From contig JAGVRJ010000003.1 of assembly GCA_019059635.1 (NCBI GenBank), positions 1,054,001-1,118,000 on the forward strand: 64,000 nt of DNA, read 5' to 3'. Source of the stretch: Proales similis (lineage: Eukaryota > Rotifera > Eurotatoria > Ploima > Proalidae). Below, in pieces: positions 44,946 to 55,393 of the stretch (positions within the stretch are counted from its first letter, which is position 1; each line of letters starts with the position of its first letter). A program made the position numbers and the translations under genes. Under the pieces are notes generated by a model, which saw only the letters and a program-made list of their open reading frames with translations, did not search any database and was not told where the DNA came from.

Positions 44946-45691
44946 ACTCAAAAGTTAGTTTTCAGTGATTCATAAAAGTGTGTGGATGGGATTTAGACCG
45001 AGTTTTTTTATTGCCCAGACTGTCGACTCTAAATGACAGCAAAAGAGACAAGCGAGCGAGCAGAGAACAGCGGGAGACAGCTGAGTGTACACAGAGCAAC
45101 AAAGTCATTGGCTTTCTCTGGATTAACAGTCTCTATGACAACGGCACGCCTGTGCGTTTCGATTTGTGTCAGAGAAAAGAGAGGAGGAGAGCTGCTTGAC
45201 GAGACCTGTCAAATGACTAAAGAGTCTTTTAAGAAAAATTTGTCATTCTAGAGACTTTGAGTTCGTTAGGCAACACCAATTGACTGTGGATGAAGCGCCT
45301 CACTTCAACTTAAGTTATGCATGAGATTGCCGTTTGTTTGCGTGAGTGTATTGGAGTTGAGCTTTTACTCGAAATTAAATTCAAGTCGAGCACGCGAGGA
45401 CTATTGCAAACAAGCCGCTGCTGCTGCTACTACGTTTACTTAAGCGCGGCATAGAGCTAACGAGTGCGTTTTAGCGCGGCGAGAAAATAATTAGGATCCA
45501 TGCAAGTGGTATTATGTAAGCAGATCGGCAGCCTGTTTAGCTTTGAGAGAAGGGGAGTGGGGGGTGAGGTAGGCGAGAAGTATCTCGTCGCAACAAATAT
45601 AATTCGCCATGGTGGCGGTACGTTGCTATGCTTGCTAACTCGCTTTTTTCTATTTTTCTCTTTTGATAAGCTCGTCGGCCGCGCGTCTTAG
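44946..45691. promoter_or_regulatory. Shared 5' interval between the kettin-like gene (-) and the LRR gene (+)
   Basis: About 750 bp between divergent genes. No convincing coding exon is seen. A minus-strand ATG near 45608 has a strong context (GCCACCATGG) but opens only 32 codons with no donor, so I do not call it. It presumably holds the promoters of both genes and perhaps a non-coding first exon of kettin. Confidence 0.45.
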
Positions 45692-48600
45692 ATGAGTGAG
45701 AGGATGGCGCGTCGAATGCTGAACGTCAACACTCTGAATCGGCTCAATGAGGAGGACGAAGCATTGTTAGAGCTAGAGGAAGCAACGCCGGAGGAGCCGG
45801 CGCCGCCGCCCGCTCAGCCCAATATCGACTTTGAACAGGAAAAGAAAAAGCTAGATGAAACTCTGTGCAAAGTTTTCCGACCTTCTCCATGTCCGGCGGT
45901 TACAAGTGCTCACGCCACGGTTCAGCAGAGAACCGAGCGCCTTCAAAAAGAGCTTATCGACCAAATTGTTGCCTCTGAGCGTCGACTTGGACTGAGCGCA
46001 ATTGATCTGAATGACGAAGCGATCGCTCTGTTCGAGATCGAGCACTTTCTCAGCGAGCAGAAACTGTCAATCAGTCGACTAGATCAAATAGATTCGATTG
46101 ACGTGAGTCGCAATGAGCTGCAGCGACTGCACAGCTGGATGATGAATTCATTCAGAAATCTTCAAGAACTCAATCTGAGCCACAACCGCCTCGAGACAGT
46201 TGACTTGAGCGCATTTGGTGCTGTCAAGCGTCTTGACCTCAGTCACAATTTGCTTAAATCATTGGAGGGCGGCGACAAAGCGCCCGCAGTCCTCATGTCA
46301 CTCGAGCAACTTAATCTGGCCGGCAATTTACTGAACGGATCCGGCTGTGTCCTAGTGGCTCGCTTCAGGCGTCTTACTCATCTCGATTTGTCGGACAACA
46401 ACTTCCTCATTGGCAACACTCAATCCGATTTGCCCTGGCTGAGCGGAGTCAACCTTCTTGGTGGCCTTTTGGAATTGAATTTGGCCAAAAACAACAAACA
46501 ACGCGGACGAGCCGCGATCGAGCCGGAGAGGGCACGCCTCAGGCCATTGAAGCTGTTCACCTGCTTCCGACATCTTAAACGGCTTGACTTGTCGGAAAAT
46601 GCGCTGGGCAATGTGCCGAGCGATTTGAGCTCGCTCATGTCCCTACAGCATCTGATACTCGATCGGAACCGTCTTCTCTTTGTGCCCAATGAGCTGAGCG
46701 AGTTGAATTCACTCGAATCGCTGTCTATAAGCTGGAACCAAATTGAAGAGCTCAATGACTATTTGTGCTACAACGCTGCATTTAAACCTACACTCAAATC
46801 TCTCAACCTGAGCAATAACATGTTACGCACCGAAACGTTCACTGCCAAAATCGCCCTATTCACCAAGCTAAAATATTTGAATCTGAGCTCAAATCAGTTT
46901 GAGCTTGTGCCAAATCCACTGCCACTGAGCCTAGAAGAGCTAGACATGAGTCACAATCGACTACGCACTTTGATGGTGAGGCCACTGGCCGCAGTGGTTC
47001 GCAACGACTCTGACGTTCTAGAAGCGCTCGAGCTTGGCCATTTCAGTAAACGCGCTTTCCTCACGCGTCGCTCAGCTCCGATTCAGTCGCATTCTGCAGA
47101 GGTCGATCAGCTTGAAGAGTTTGTCGTGCCGCATGCGTTTTACTTACGGCAAATGCGTGTGCTCTCGTTGGCTCACAATCAGATTCTAGAAATTCCGCCC
47201 GATTTCGGCATACTCAACTCAAGTCTGGAGAAGGTCAACTTGAGCCACAACAGCCTGAGCGAGCTGAGTCAATCTTTGTGTCGAGGTCTGATTTCTCTGA
47301 AGCGACTCGAGGCATCGAACAATCGAATAACCAAAGTGAGCGAGAAAGTCCGCGAACTGACCGCACTCGAGCATTTGGACTTGTCATTCAATTATCTGAA
47401 CGATCTGAGCCGAGAGATGTGCATGCAGCTCAAGAGCCTTGAGACGCTTCTGCTGCGTGGAAATCGCATTCGCTTTTTGCCCGAGTATTCAATGTCATCG
47501 AGCAGTAGCAGGGGCAACAGCCAGTCGCCTATTCACCGAACCAATCGCTTCACGTTCCATCTGCCCAAACTCAAAACACTTGATCTGAGCGAGAACCGGC
47601 TGGAAGGTGAAATCTCGCTGAACGTTTGCCTGGCCTGTTCACCTCAACTCGAACGAGTTGACCTGAGCGGAAATCGCTTGAGCCAGGTGCGACCGCATTA
47701 CGAAGCCGAGAATCGCGAGCGTCTCTTAACTCTGATGCAAGACGGCCTTGTAGACGAAGAGCAGGCTCGTCATCTTAGCTCGTCCAAGCAACAACTCGAA
47801 CGACTCGAGCGCTTGAATTTGTCAAATAATCAAATTCGACTTGAACGTACCGGTTTTTTAAAAATGCTCTGCGAACTTTACAGACTTGCGCCCAATCTAA
47901 GTCAGTTGGTCTACGATCAAAAAGAAGGCAGACGCCTGGGCGACGCTCGTCACCATCATTCAGGCGGCGTCGACGAGCACTTTTACTTTGAAGGTCCATT
48001 AGTGGACGACGAGCCTGACAATCTAAACGACTACGACCGCGCCCTCTATCGACACGTGTTCGGCGAGAACGCAAAAATCTTCGACGCACTCAGACACAAA
48101 CTGCAGCTACTTGACATGTCGAACAACAATCTGAGCCAACTGCCCAACTTTGTGCTCGATCTGGTCGCGTTGAAAGCTCTCTATCTGAACGGAAACCTGT
48201 TCAAACAGATTCCACATGAACTGTACGTAGAAGCCTCGTCGCCAGAGCACGACATCATATTTGAGCAGCTGCAGGCCGATCAGAAACGACGAGAAGAGGA
48301 ACGTCGTCGACTCCTGATGGAGGAACAGGGCGACGAGGAGGGCGACGATTTTGACATTGATATTGAAGACGAAGAAAAGAAACCGCGACGAGTAAAGTCG
48401 GTGAAAAAGGAAAAGGAGAAGAGAAAGAGTGGAGTGATGCAGATTGAACGAAAGCCGTTGCTGGCCGAATCGCTTGAGGAGCTGCATTTAAACGCCAATC
48501 GCATCGAGCATGTGCCCGACAATGTTTTCTTCAAGTTCAAGCAGCTAAAAGAGCTGAAGCTCGAGTCCAATCCGCTGAAAGGACCTCCGGCCGACTCTTG

Positions 48601-49211
48601 CTGCTTGAGTTCACGTAAATTGAGCACATTCAAAACGAAGCATTCGGTGCCGAGCACTCAAATGAAGCCGCTCGAACCGAGAGGAGAAGAGCTGCTCAAG
48701 CCACTTCAAAGCTTCATGCTTAACTTCAAACGACGCGAAGGTGAATTGAACATTTTCTTACGCTCTGCTTAGAACCGCCCCAAACACGCTCACTTTAGAC
48801 GCTCTGTTGTCCAACATGTTCCTCATAGTCAAAGATAATATTGACTCGCTCGACACTCTGCTAAAACTGATGAGGCGGTTACGCATGCCGATGGACCGAG
48901 TCGAGTTTGTGTGTAATGAGATCAGCGAGACAGTGCGATCAAACTGGAAGCGGATTGCGGCCAAAGAGTTTCCGCCCACGCCGGGCAAGCCGCGGCCCAG
49001 CAAACGCCAAGTAGCGCGTCAGATGCAGCAGTATACACTCGGCTTGCAAACATGGAACCTGCTTAACGCGTGGCGAACGCAATTGGGCGCCGATGCTCAG
49101 AGCAGCGAGCTTGTGCGCGTCTTCAAGCTCATGAGCTCTAATCAGTTCGAGGAAACTGTTTACAAGAAACTGCTCGCTTTTCAGCTCAGCTCCAACACAC
49201 TTAGAGTCTAA
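45692..49211 (+). CDS. Leucine-rich repeat protein with death-domain-like C-terminus
   Basis: Two exons, 45692-48740 and 48799-49211, joined over a 58-bp intron (GCGAAG|GTGAAT ... CACTTTAG|ACGCTC), giving about 1,150 residues. The N-terminal 130 residues are acidic and Pro-rich. Then come about twenty leucine-rich repeats of LxxLxLSxNxL type in two blocks, interrupted near residue 750 by an acidic loop and near residue 870 by a Lys/Glu-rich charged stretch (EEEKKPRRVKSVKKEKEKRK). The second exon encodes six amphipathic helices with two Trp (SNWKRIAAKEF, TWNLLNAWR), matching a death domain as in LRRD1/PIDD-type proteins (family knowledge; fold assigned by eye). A cytoplasmic scaffold or signalling adaptor is likely. 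No signal peptide or membrane segment is present. The acceptor AACCGCC at about 48772 would put a stop in frame, so the later acceptor is chosen. Confidence 0.8.
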
Positions 49212-49276
49212 AAGCTCAAGTGTAGGCCGTTCGCTTGCTTGCTTTAATCAAACTAACTTTCAATTCAGTGCTCTTC

Positions 49277-49477
49277 TGTTCTTCTATTCTCATCTCATGT
49301 GGGTTTTCGGCAATAAAAACGCTCTACCGGTCTATTTTGACAAGCAGAAAAGAAAAAACACAGTGACAGACAAAGAAACTGACTAACCTTGACGAGGCCG
49401 AGAAAAAGCTTGGCGCCATCAACCCGCACACAAATGCGTGTGTTGCGGGCAAAACTGTACGAGCTGGCTGTCTCCAT
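49277..49477 (-). CDS. Possible small two-exon peptide gene (uncertain)
   Basis: On the minus strand an ATG at 49477 opens about 30 codons (METASSYSFARNTRICVRVD and on) with clean codon character, then a donor GTTAGT near 49388. A good acceptor (TTTTCTGCTTGTCAAAATAG) near 49328 continues in frame for about 13 codons to a TGA. The product would be about 43 residues, antisense to the 3'UTR of the LRR gene. I recognise no family. It could be chance, or the first exon of something larger. Confidence 0.2.
49311..49316 (+). promoter_or_regulatory. Poly(A) signal AATAAA of the LRR/death-domain gene
   Basis: GGCAATAAAAACG lies 100 bases after the stop codon at 49211. Confidence 0.6.
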
Positions 49478-50990
49478 CAGTGACTCAATATTTCATTCTA
49501 AAATGTTGAAACGTTCTTGAGGTTTTGAATTAAAAATGGTGAGCAATTAAGACGACGCCCTTTGCAAAGAAAACGGCCTAGTCGAACGGTGCGGCAGCAA
49601 GTGCTGCCTGAATGAAATACGACACCGACGCCTAATTGCCGCTTTTTCAAGCCAGTATGGGAAAGAAGCGGTGTAGATGCAAAGTTTATCTAACAGAGAG
49701 ATGATTACATAAATAGTAACGCGGCTGATCGCGCCAAATCGGTTCTCCTTAACAAACTCTCCTCGTACCTATTGGCGCGAGCTAATAAAGCAGGCCGCCG
49801 AGTTACGTAGATGAGTTTGGGCGCTATTAATGCTATTAGAAGGCACTGGCATCAGCGTGCTAATAGAATCAAATCGATAAGAAGCAGGAACAGGGCCAAC
49901 ACACATTGCGCAACTAAGCCCAGATGATGCCTACGCAGATTCCGACTGCATCGGGTGTCGGGCATAATTCTGATCAGAGAAAAAATAGGCATGCTGGCGC
50001 GCAGTAATAGGTGAGAGAAAAAAAAAGATCCAGTGAGGAGGGTCGAGTGCAAGAGAGAAAGAGAGAGAGAGATAGAAAGTAATGCCGCCCTCCCTGCCGG
50101 TTAGTAGGGCATTCAAAAGATTATGGGCGTAAAGAGCGCGCGCGGCTGGCTTCTTGTTGAACTTTATTTCTATGAATAAGGCACTCGCGCGAGTTCGATC
50201 GCGCGGTGGCAGCATCATCATCTATGGCGGTGTCGGCGATGGCTAGAAGTGCATCTACGGCAGCAGCAGAAGCATTACTAGTTGTAGCTTTCTTTATCTC
50301 TCATTATCTGTGCCGCATTTCCAATCCAAACAATCGCAGTACGATTGCTCTCGCCCCATGTGCTGGTCTAACTGCTCGCAAATCGAATAAATAATGATAA
50401 TCAGGCGCCCTTTAACGTGAGCGCTGGGCAAACAGGCCAGCTAAGCGGACTACCATTTAACCCCACGCCTGAGCATCGTCTACTGGTGCCAGTCGGACTG
50501 TTGATGATCATGATGCTCAGTCCGCCTGCTTGCTCGCCCGATTGCCTGCCTCGACCTCGTTACTTGCTTGGCGCCGAGTTCAGTGGCCGCAAACGTATTT
50601 GCTTGAAAACACCCGCAGCACATGTTTTCATTTTACGCTTGCACTCAAGCCAATAGCCGATCATTAATCAATCAACAAGCCCTCCCAATCAATTTATTTA
50701 TCGAATTAAGGCCATCATTTCAAGCCACTAGCTCACTATGCTCACAAAACGTTCGGCCGTTCATTTGGCAGAGAAGGGCAGCAGTCTTTGTAGCTAGAGT
50801 CTTTATGCGCGTTTCCATTTGGGCAAACGCGTCAGATAAAATTGATCAGCTATCGAACGCTTATTAAATCAAGAGCCAATCGAGCTGCGATGGCCAAGGT
50901 CGACACCTAGATTATTTATTTTCTCCGGCTGAAGCTGTTCAGCCTCGCCAATTTTGACCTCTGCAGCTGTATCTTTTCAAATGTAACGAA
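49478..50990. other. Non-coding interval between the LRR gene and mL46
   Basis: About 1.5 kb. Only short, patternless open frames are seen on both strands. It includes a GA-rich stretch near 50048-50080. I see no RNA gene or mobile element. Confidence 0.5.
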
Positions 50991-51012
50991 ATGCCAGCGC
51001 ACTTTGGGGGGC

Positions 51013-51018
51013 TTTATT
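51013..51018 (-). promoter_or_regulatory. Poly(A) signal of the mL46 gene
   Basis: AATAAA on the minus strand (TTTATT on plus), about 75 bases past the stop at 51093. Confidence 0.55.
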
Positions 51019-51092
51019 TAAAATGTTGACGGGAAGCTTCAAATAATTGGCAGAAAATTAAAGAAGAGAATTGAAAGAGTGGAGAGGCTCGC

Positions 51093-52157
51093 TCAAAAGT
51101 CGAGTATAAAGTCGTTCAGACATCCGAGATAGTCGGCATCTTTGACAAAGTCTTTCAGCTCGTCTTTTCGCACCCAGACAAAGTCCAGCTCTGACTTGGC
51201 CAGTTCTTCGCCTCCTGCGCGATACTGAGCCTTGAAAAAGTAAATCTGGAAATACAAGTGCATAAGTAGGCTGACCATCAGAACACAGAGTTCAATACCG
51301 ACCTTGTTGAGCGTTTTCTCTTGCTCGTCTCGCTCTTTGAAAATGCCAACCGGTGCGCTGCCCATAAAGTCGACACGAAGCTGCGGACTTAATCCTTCAA
51401 GAATTTGCTCGGCGGTCTGAATGGCAACCAGTGTGTTAAATGAAGAGGGATTTGATTCAAGTCAGGTGTAGCTACCACTCTTAACGAGCTGTGGTCGGGA
51501 TTCCACTCGAGCCGAGGCAGAGCCCATCGATCATTTTCATTTACAAGAAGAATGAGTTTACGGTCCATGACTTGGTCCAAATTTTTCAAAATTTCCCGAC
51601 CACTGCCGTCGGCGGTCAAGTTTGCCCGGCTGACTTTCCTGTCGGCGAATTGAAACGAGCTGAGCTCCTTTTGCGCTCTGTCTTCAAAGTCCTGCGCGGT
51701 CTCGATCACAATATCGCCCGAATCCTCTTCGCTCTTTTTCTTCAATTTCTCACTGTTTGCCGATCAGGGCAGACGCTTATTAGCGGTGATGGGACAAGAA
51801 AAGGCAATAGGAAGCTATTCACATGTCACTTAGATGGCGCAGCTCGTGGTTGGACAACATGCTCCGTCTCACGTTTATTTCGTTTATCAGACTTGCGTAG
51901 CGTTTTTCAAGTTCGTTCATATCGCAGGTGATAATGGGCATTCGCTCGATGCAAAGCGAGGCGAATATTTTTTTGCGTGGCGCCGTCTCGGCGTTTTGAA
52001 TCCACCGACGTTGCGCACCACACTCGAGTCCGTTGTTTCCTAAGAGAGAGCACACATTGTGTCAAGCGTGTCAAGCGACGTGTCGGTCGGCAAGCTTACG
52101 ATTCAAACGAGGAGCAACAGATCCGATCCATGAGGTTAAACGCCTCGTAGCCAACAT
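51093..52157 (-). CDS. MRPL46: Mitochondrial large-ribosomal-subunit protein mL46
   Basis: Component of the mitochondrial 39S ribosomal subunit with a degenerate Nudix fold. Exons about 52157-52100, 52039-51823, 51752-51479, 51419-51303 and 51245-51093, with consistent phases. The first exon encodes a short Arg/Ser/Leu-rich presequence (MLATRRLTSWIGSVAPRLNR) fitting mitochondrial import. Family landmarks: the early SLCIERMPIIT segment, MLSNHELRHLSD, the Nudix-like strand DRKLILLVNENDRWALPR, FMGSAPVGIFK, and the C-terminal FVWVRKDELKDFV. About 270 residues, the normal length. No gene product in mL46 is known to keep Nudix catalysis, and none is implied here. Confidence 0.88.
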
Positions 52158-52359
52158 GGTTCGGATTCGCTTAACACCAAATATGAGAGTCTCGCTTTTT
52201 TTTTCATTCAACTAGACACGAACTGCCCTGCTGTTTGATCAGCCGGTGGAATAGAAAAACAAGTCGCATTTACAATTGAATTTAAACTTCATTCATAAAC
52301 TCTTGTTTTTTTTTTTTGATGAAATGTTGAGGAGCATGTCGATCGCGATTAATTGAGGT

Positions 52360-52806
52360 CTAGTCCTGGTTGGCCAACGAATCTCCTGTGAACAAAGAGA
52401 ACGGTTACAGACGGTTGGAACTGCAGAATCCAAGTCTTACGTTTGCCGTCGCAGGCCACAAATTTAACGTTTTTGGCCACGATTTTCTCTTGCTGCGTTT
52501 CGCGGAATTCAATGTGCTTGAACAAGAGCGTCCACACGTTGTCGCAGAATCTGTACGTGTTCAAAGTGCCTTTGAAGCTGTAGCGAGTCTTTACTCGATG
52601 AGATAGAGCCGAATTGATCGATTTATCGAACTCCTTGAGCACTCGATTGGCCAGTCGGTCAGAAATCTGGTTTGTCTGGTTTCCATCAAACTTAAGCAGT
52701 CGGTCCGTGTCAATCAGTTGGTGCGCCCTCTCACCTGAATGAGCTCGTCGAGCACCTCTTGAAGAGTATTGCCCAGAGTCGTGTTCCTGTACACCTCGTA
52801 GTTCAT
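52360..52806 (-). CDS. GTF2A2: Transcription initiation factor IIA gamma subunit
   Basis: The small TFIIA subunit; with TFIIA-alpha/beta it stabilises TBP on the TATA box in RNA polymerase II preinitiation complexes. Exons about 52806-52735, 52665-52441 and 52385-52360. The protein begins [20 protein letters not shown], contains the four-helix region ([18 protein letters not shown]) and the very conserved [11 protein letters not shown] and VKFVACDGK strands, and ends RDSLANQD. About 107 residues, the usual length. The intron sites are GTGAGA and GTAAGA with CAG acceptors. Confidence 0.96.
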
Positions 52807-53551
52807 TCTGCCTTTTTCTCACTCACTCTCGCTCTCTCTCTCGACCGCTTCCTTCGCTGTTTGCTCTCACTGTGATACATTAAACCGCTCCGCCCTCAAA
52901 TCGCACGCGCGTATACTCGGTCTGCGTTAGCGCCTGGCTTTACTTTATTGCATTTTGCTCACCCGACCACTCTTGATTAGCCGACGCCTTTTACTTTTAC
53001 ATTCTTTGTTCAGCTATCATCCCGAACTGGCTTGGATTATAGCCCGCTGAGTCTCTTTTGTTAAGAAAAGAACGCCTCACTAGGAGCTGAGAGCTGGCCA
53101 AGATGCACTTGAAATCCGGACACTTGAAAACTGGCTCTTGTTTTCGCTTCTCGATGGCCAGTTAAAAGCTGGACAGGTGGGCAGATTTAGGCGAATCTAC
53201 GCAAGATTCTGTTTCAAGGTTCTTCAGGGCTTAAATTCCGACAAACAAAAGATAAAAGAAAGGGACACATTATCAGTAAACAATCGAGAAGGCCACTTGC
53301 AGAACTCAGCATGTTCGGACAAACAGCGAGCGATTCGAGGTGAGCAAGCGATGTCTGTGGGCGGTGTCTGGTCTCAATTGAGAATCAAATCAAATTCGCC
53401 CAAGTCCGGTTGAATCGTCCACTCGGTAGCTAAGGGGCGGTGCGAGTCAGAATGTGTTAAATTAAAACTGCTCTGTGGTTACGGTTGTGCGGGCAACTAA
53501 AAATTCGCGAACAGGACTCGACATTCGGCCAGAATAATCGCCGGCGCGAAA
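52807..53551. promoter_or_regulatory. Bidirectional interval between TFIIA gamma (-) and CEP44 (+)
   Basis: About 745 bp between divergent start codons. Near the TFIIA side there is a CT-rich run (TCTCACTCACTCTCGCTCTCTCTCTCG, 52815-52842). An open frame at 53138-53413 has no domain or codon pattern. It presumably contains both promoters. Confidence 0.5.
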
Positions 53552-54853
53552 ATGAACGACAAGAAAAATGCGATTCGAAAGCTGCAGACCGCGGCCAAAC
53601 AAATCAAGTATCCACACTCGTTCGATCTTAAGGAGTAAGTTCCTTCCTGTTCGGTTTCGACTGACTTTTAATTAATCTGTTCACTGTTCAAGACTGACAC
53701 TTGGCTCGCCCAAAGAGTACCTTCGTCTATTCCATTTTCTGTTTCTCGACTACAGCGTTCACATCGCCAGCGAGATACTGCAAAAGCATGGCCTTGAGCT
53801 CTCGTCCAAAAATGACAAGTTGTTTGTCGACGGTATTTACCGACTTTGCCGCGATATGTTCAGCTACGTGCCCAAGCTCACAAAAGAACAGTTCTTTCAA
53901 ACAAACTACGCGGTGGTCAAAGCGCTAATGACCGTAGACATCATCGACCTTGTGCAGCAACATGTCAAGCTTCTGCAGCCGCCCAGCTCTAGTCATCACA
54001 CGATTGCGTCGAGCGGTGTCAGCGTGGCTCGGTCTCATTCAGCTCGCGTGATTCGCTCCAACTTGGCCGAACATCCCGGAGCTGCGGACTATTCGACTCA
54101 CGAGGAGCCGCCAGTTCGCCTGAGCAAAGCGAAATCAATCGAAACCAACAGCAGCACCAACAGCGAGACAGACGAGCCAAACGAGCAGCTAAACGAAGTC
54201 ATGCAGCGACTCGTTGAGCAGATGAGCACCTTGACCAGCCAAGTGTCGGAGCTCAACCGGAGAGTGATGAGTTTGGAGCAAGCGGTCGAACAATCACCAA
54301 GACCTTGTCCAGTCGTCTCAAGTGACGAGCTATCAAATCGGCTGGAAAATTTGACTGCCAAAATGACTCTTCTGGAGAATGAGAACGTCCTGATGCGACG
54401 TCGCTTGTCCGAGGCGAGCAAGCGGCCAGCCGTGTCCCGTGAGACCAGATTCAGCGACGAGACAAATGCCTTGGACGATTCGGCCGCATTTCAAACTCCG
54501 GCTCACAGCTTTCTAATGAGAGAAGATGGACCGAGCGAATCGAACACTCCATGCAAGAGCTATCGCGACAACAAGCTGGATCTCAGCGACACCGAGACTG
54601 TCAGCCCTCCCAGCTACTCGAGCGGACACGGCCCGAGCAGCAATGAATCAACGCCCACTTTGCTGATTGATCGCTCGACGCGAGCTGTCAAGTGTGAAAG
54701 TGGCTCCAAAGATCAAGACGATCTTAAGCGGGCGCACAATCTACTTTTAAAGTAAGCAGGCCGTTCTCTTTCGTCAGTTTAACTCGCTTTAATAATTCTA
54801 ATCGCAGAGCGTCCAACTTAAGCCAAGCACTCAACAGCCAATACCGCGTCTAG
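53552..54853 (+). CDS. CEP44: Centrosomal protein CEP44
   Basis: Centriole protein needed for centriole integrity and centriole-to-centrosome conversion in vertebrates. Exons 53552-53634, 53693-54751 and 54808-54853, all phase 2 junctions. The N-terminal domain of about 125 residues matches the CEP44 calponin-homology-like region (IRKLQTAAKQIKYP, LFHFLFLDYSVHIASEIL, VDGIYRLCRDMFSYVPKLTK, FFQTNYAVVKALM). It is followed by a Ser/Thr-rich linker, a coiled coil near residues 210-250 (LNEVMQRLVEQMSTLTSQVS), a second short helix, and a disordered tail. About 395 residues, similar to the vertebrate protein. The ATG context is GAAAATGA. Confidence 0.88.
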
Positions 54854-54898
54854 ACGCTCTTATCTTCTCACATTTCAATTTGTAATTTAAATTCTCAA

Positions 54899-54904
54899 AA
54901 TAAA
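54899..54904 (+). promoter_or_regulatory. Poly(A) signal of CEP44
   Basis: CAAAATAAATTC lies about 46 bases after the stop codon. Confidence 0.65.
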
Positions 54905-55393
54905 TTCATCGCTACAAGTCCAAGCATCTTTGGTCGCCTAAATTTTCCCTAAAAGCTTCTCGCTTCGAGTTGCTTGTGATCGAAAGGCTCTAATGGGTGA
55001 AAAATATTCTTTGTGCGCCTCTTCATTTCAATTCACGTCTAGTATCAATTTGCGCCGTTTCGGTTATTGATTCAGCACGCAGCCGGCTGGCGAACGTGAT
55101 GAGCTTGAACACTGCAATTATAATGGAATGGCATAATGGTTGGCGCTGAAATTATGATTTAACAAAGAGCTTCTGTGTTAGCATGAGAGCGGCAAGAAGC
55201 AAGTCGAAGGAGAGAGAAAAGAGAGAGAGAGAGAGAGGGAGCTACCTGAAAAACAAACTCGAATTTCAACCGATGCAATTTACTTTGCCGTCTTTTAGGT
55301 GAATGTCAGAAGAAGAAACTCGGCGCTGAAACCACATTCAAAACCTGGAGGCTCAGCACATCCACACATTGCTTAACGTAGACGCTGTACAGG
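54905..55393. other. Non-coding interval between CEP44 and the first ABCG gene
   Basis: About 490 bp with no supported coding sequence. It contains a (GA)n run near 55213-55240. It is the presumed promoter and 5'UTR of the ABCG gene. Confidence 0.5.

Noticed and set aside
45577-45610. ATG in perfect context (GCCACCATGG) on the minus strand as the kettin start
   Set aside because: Opens 32 codons with no usable donor before the stop and no similarity to the family; kept only as part of the shared promoter interval.
45692-48772. LRR gene ending at the TAG at 48772 (1,026 codons)
   Set aside because: A clean 58-bp intron (48741-48798) removes the stop and joins a helical domain that continues in frame to 49211.
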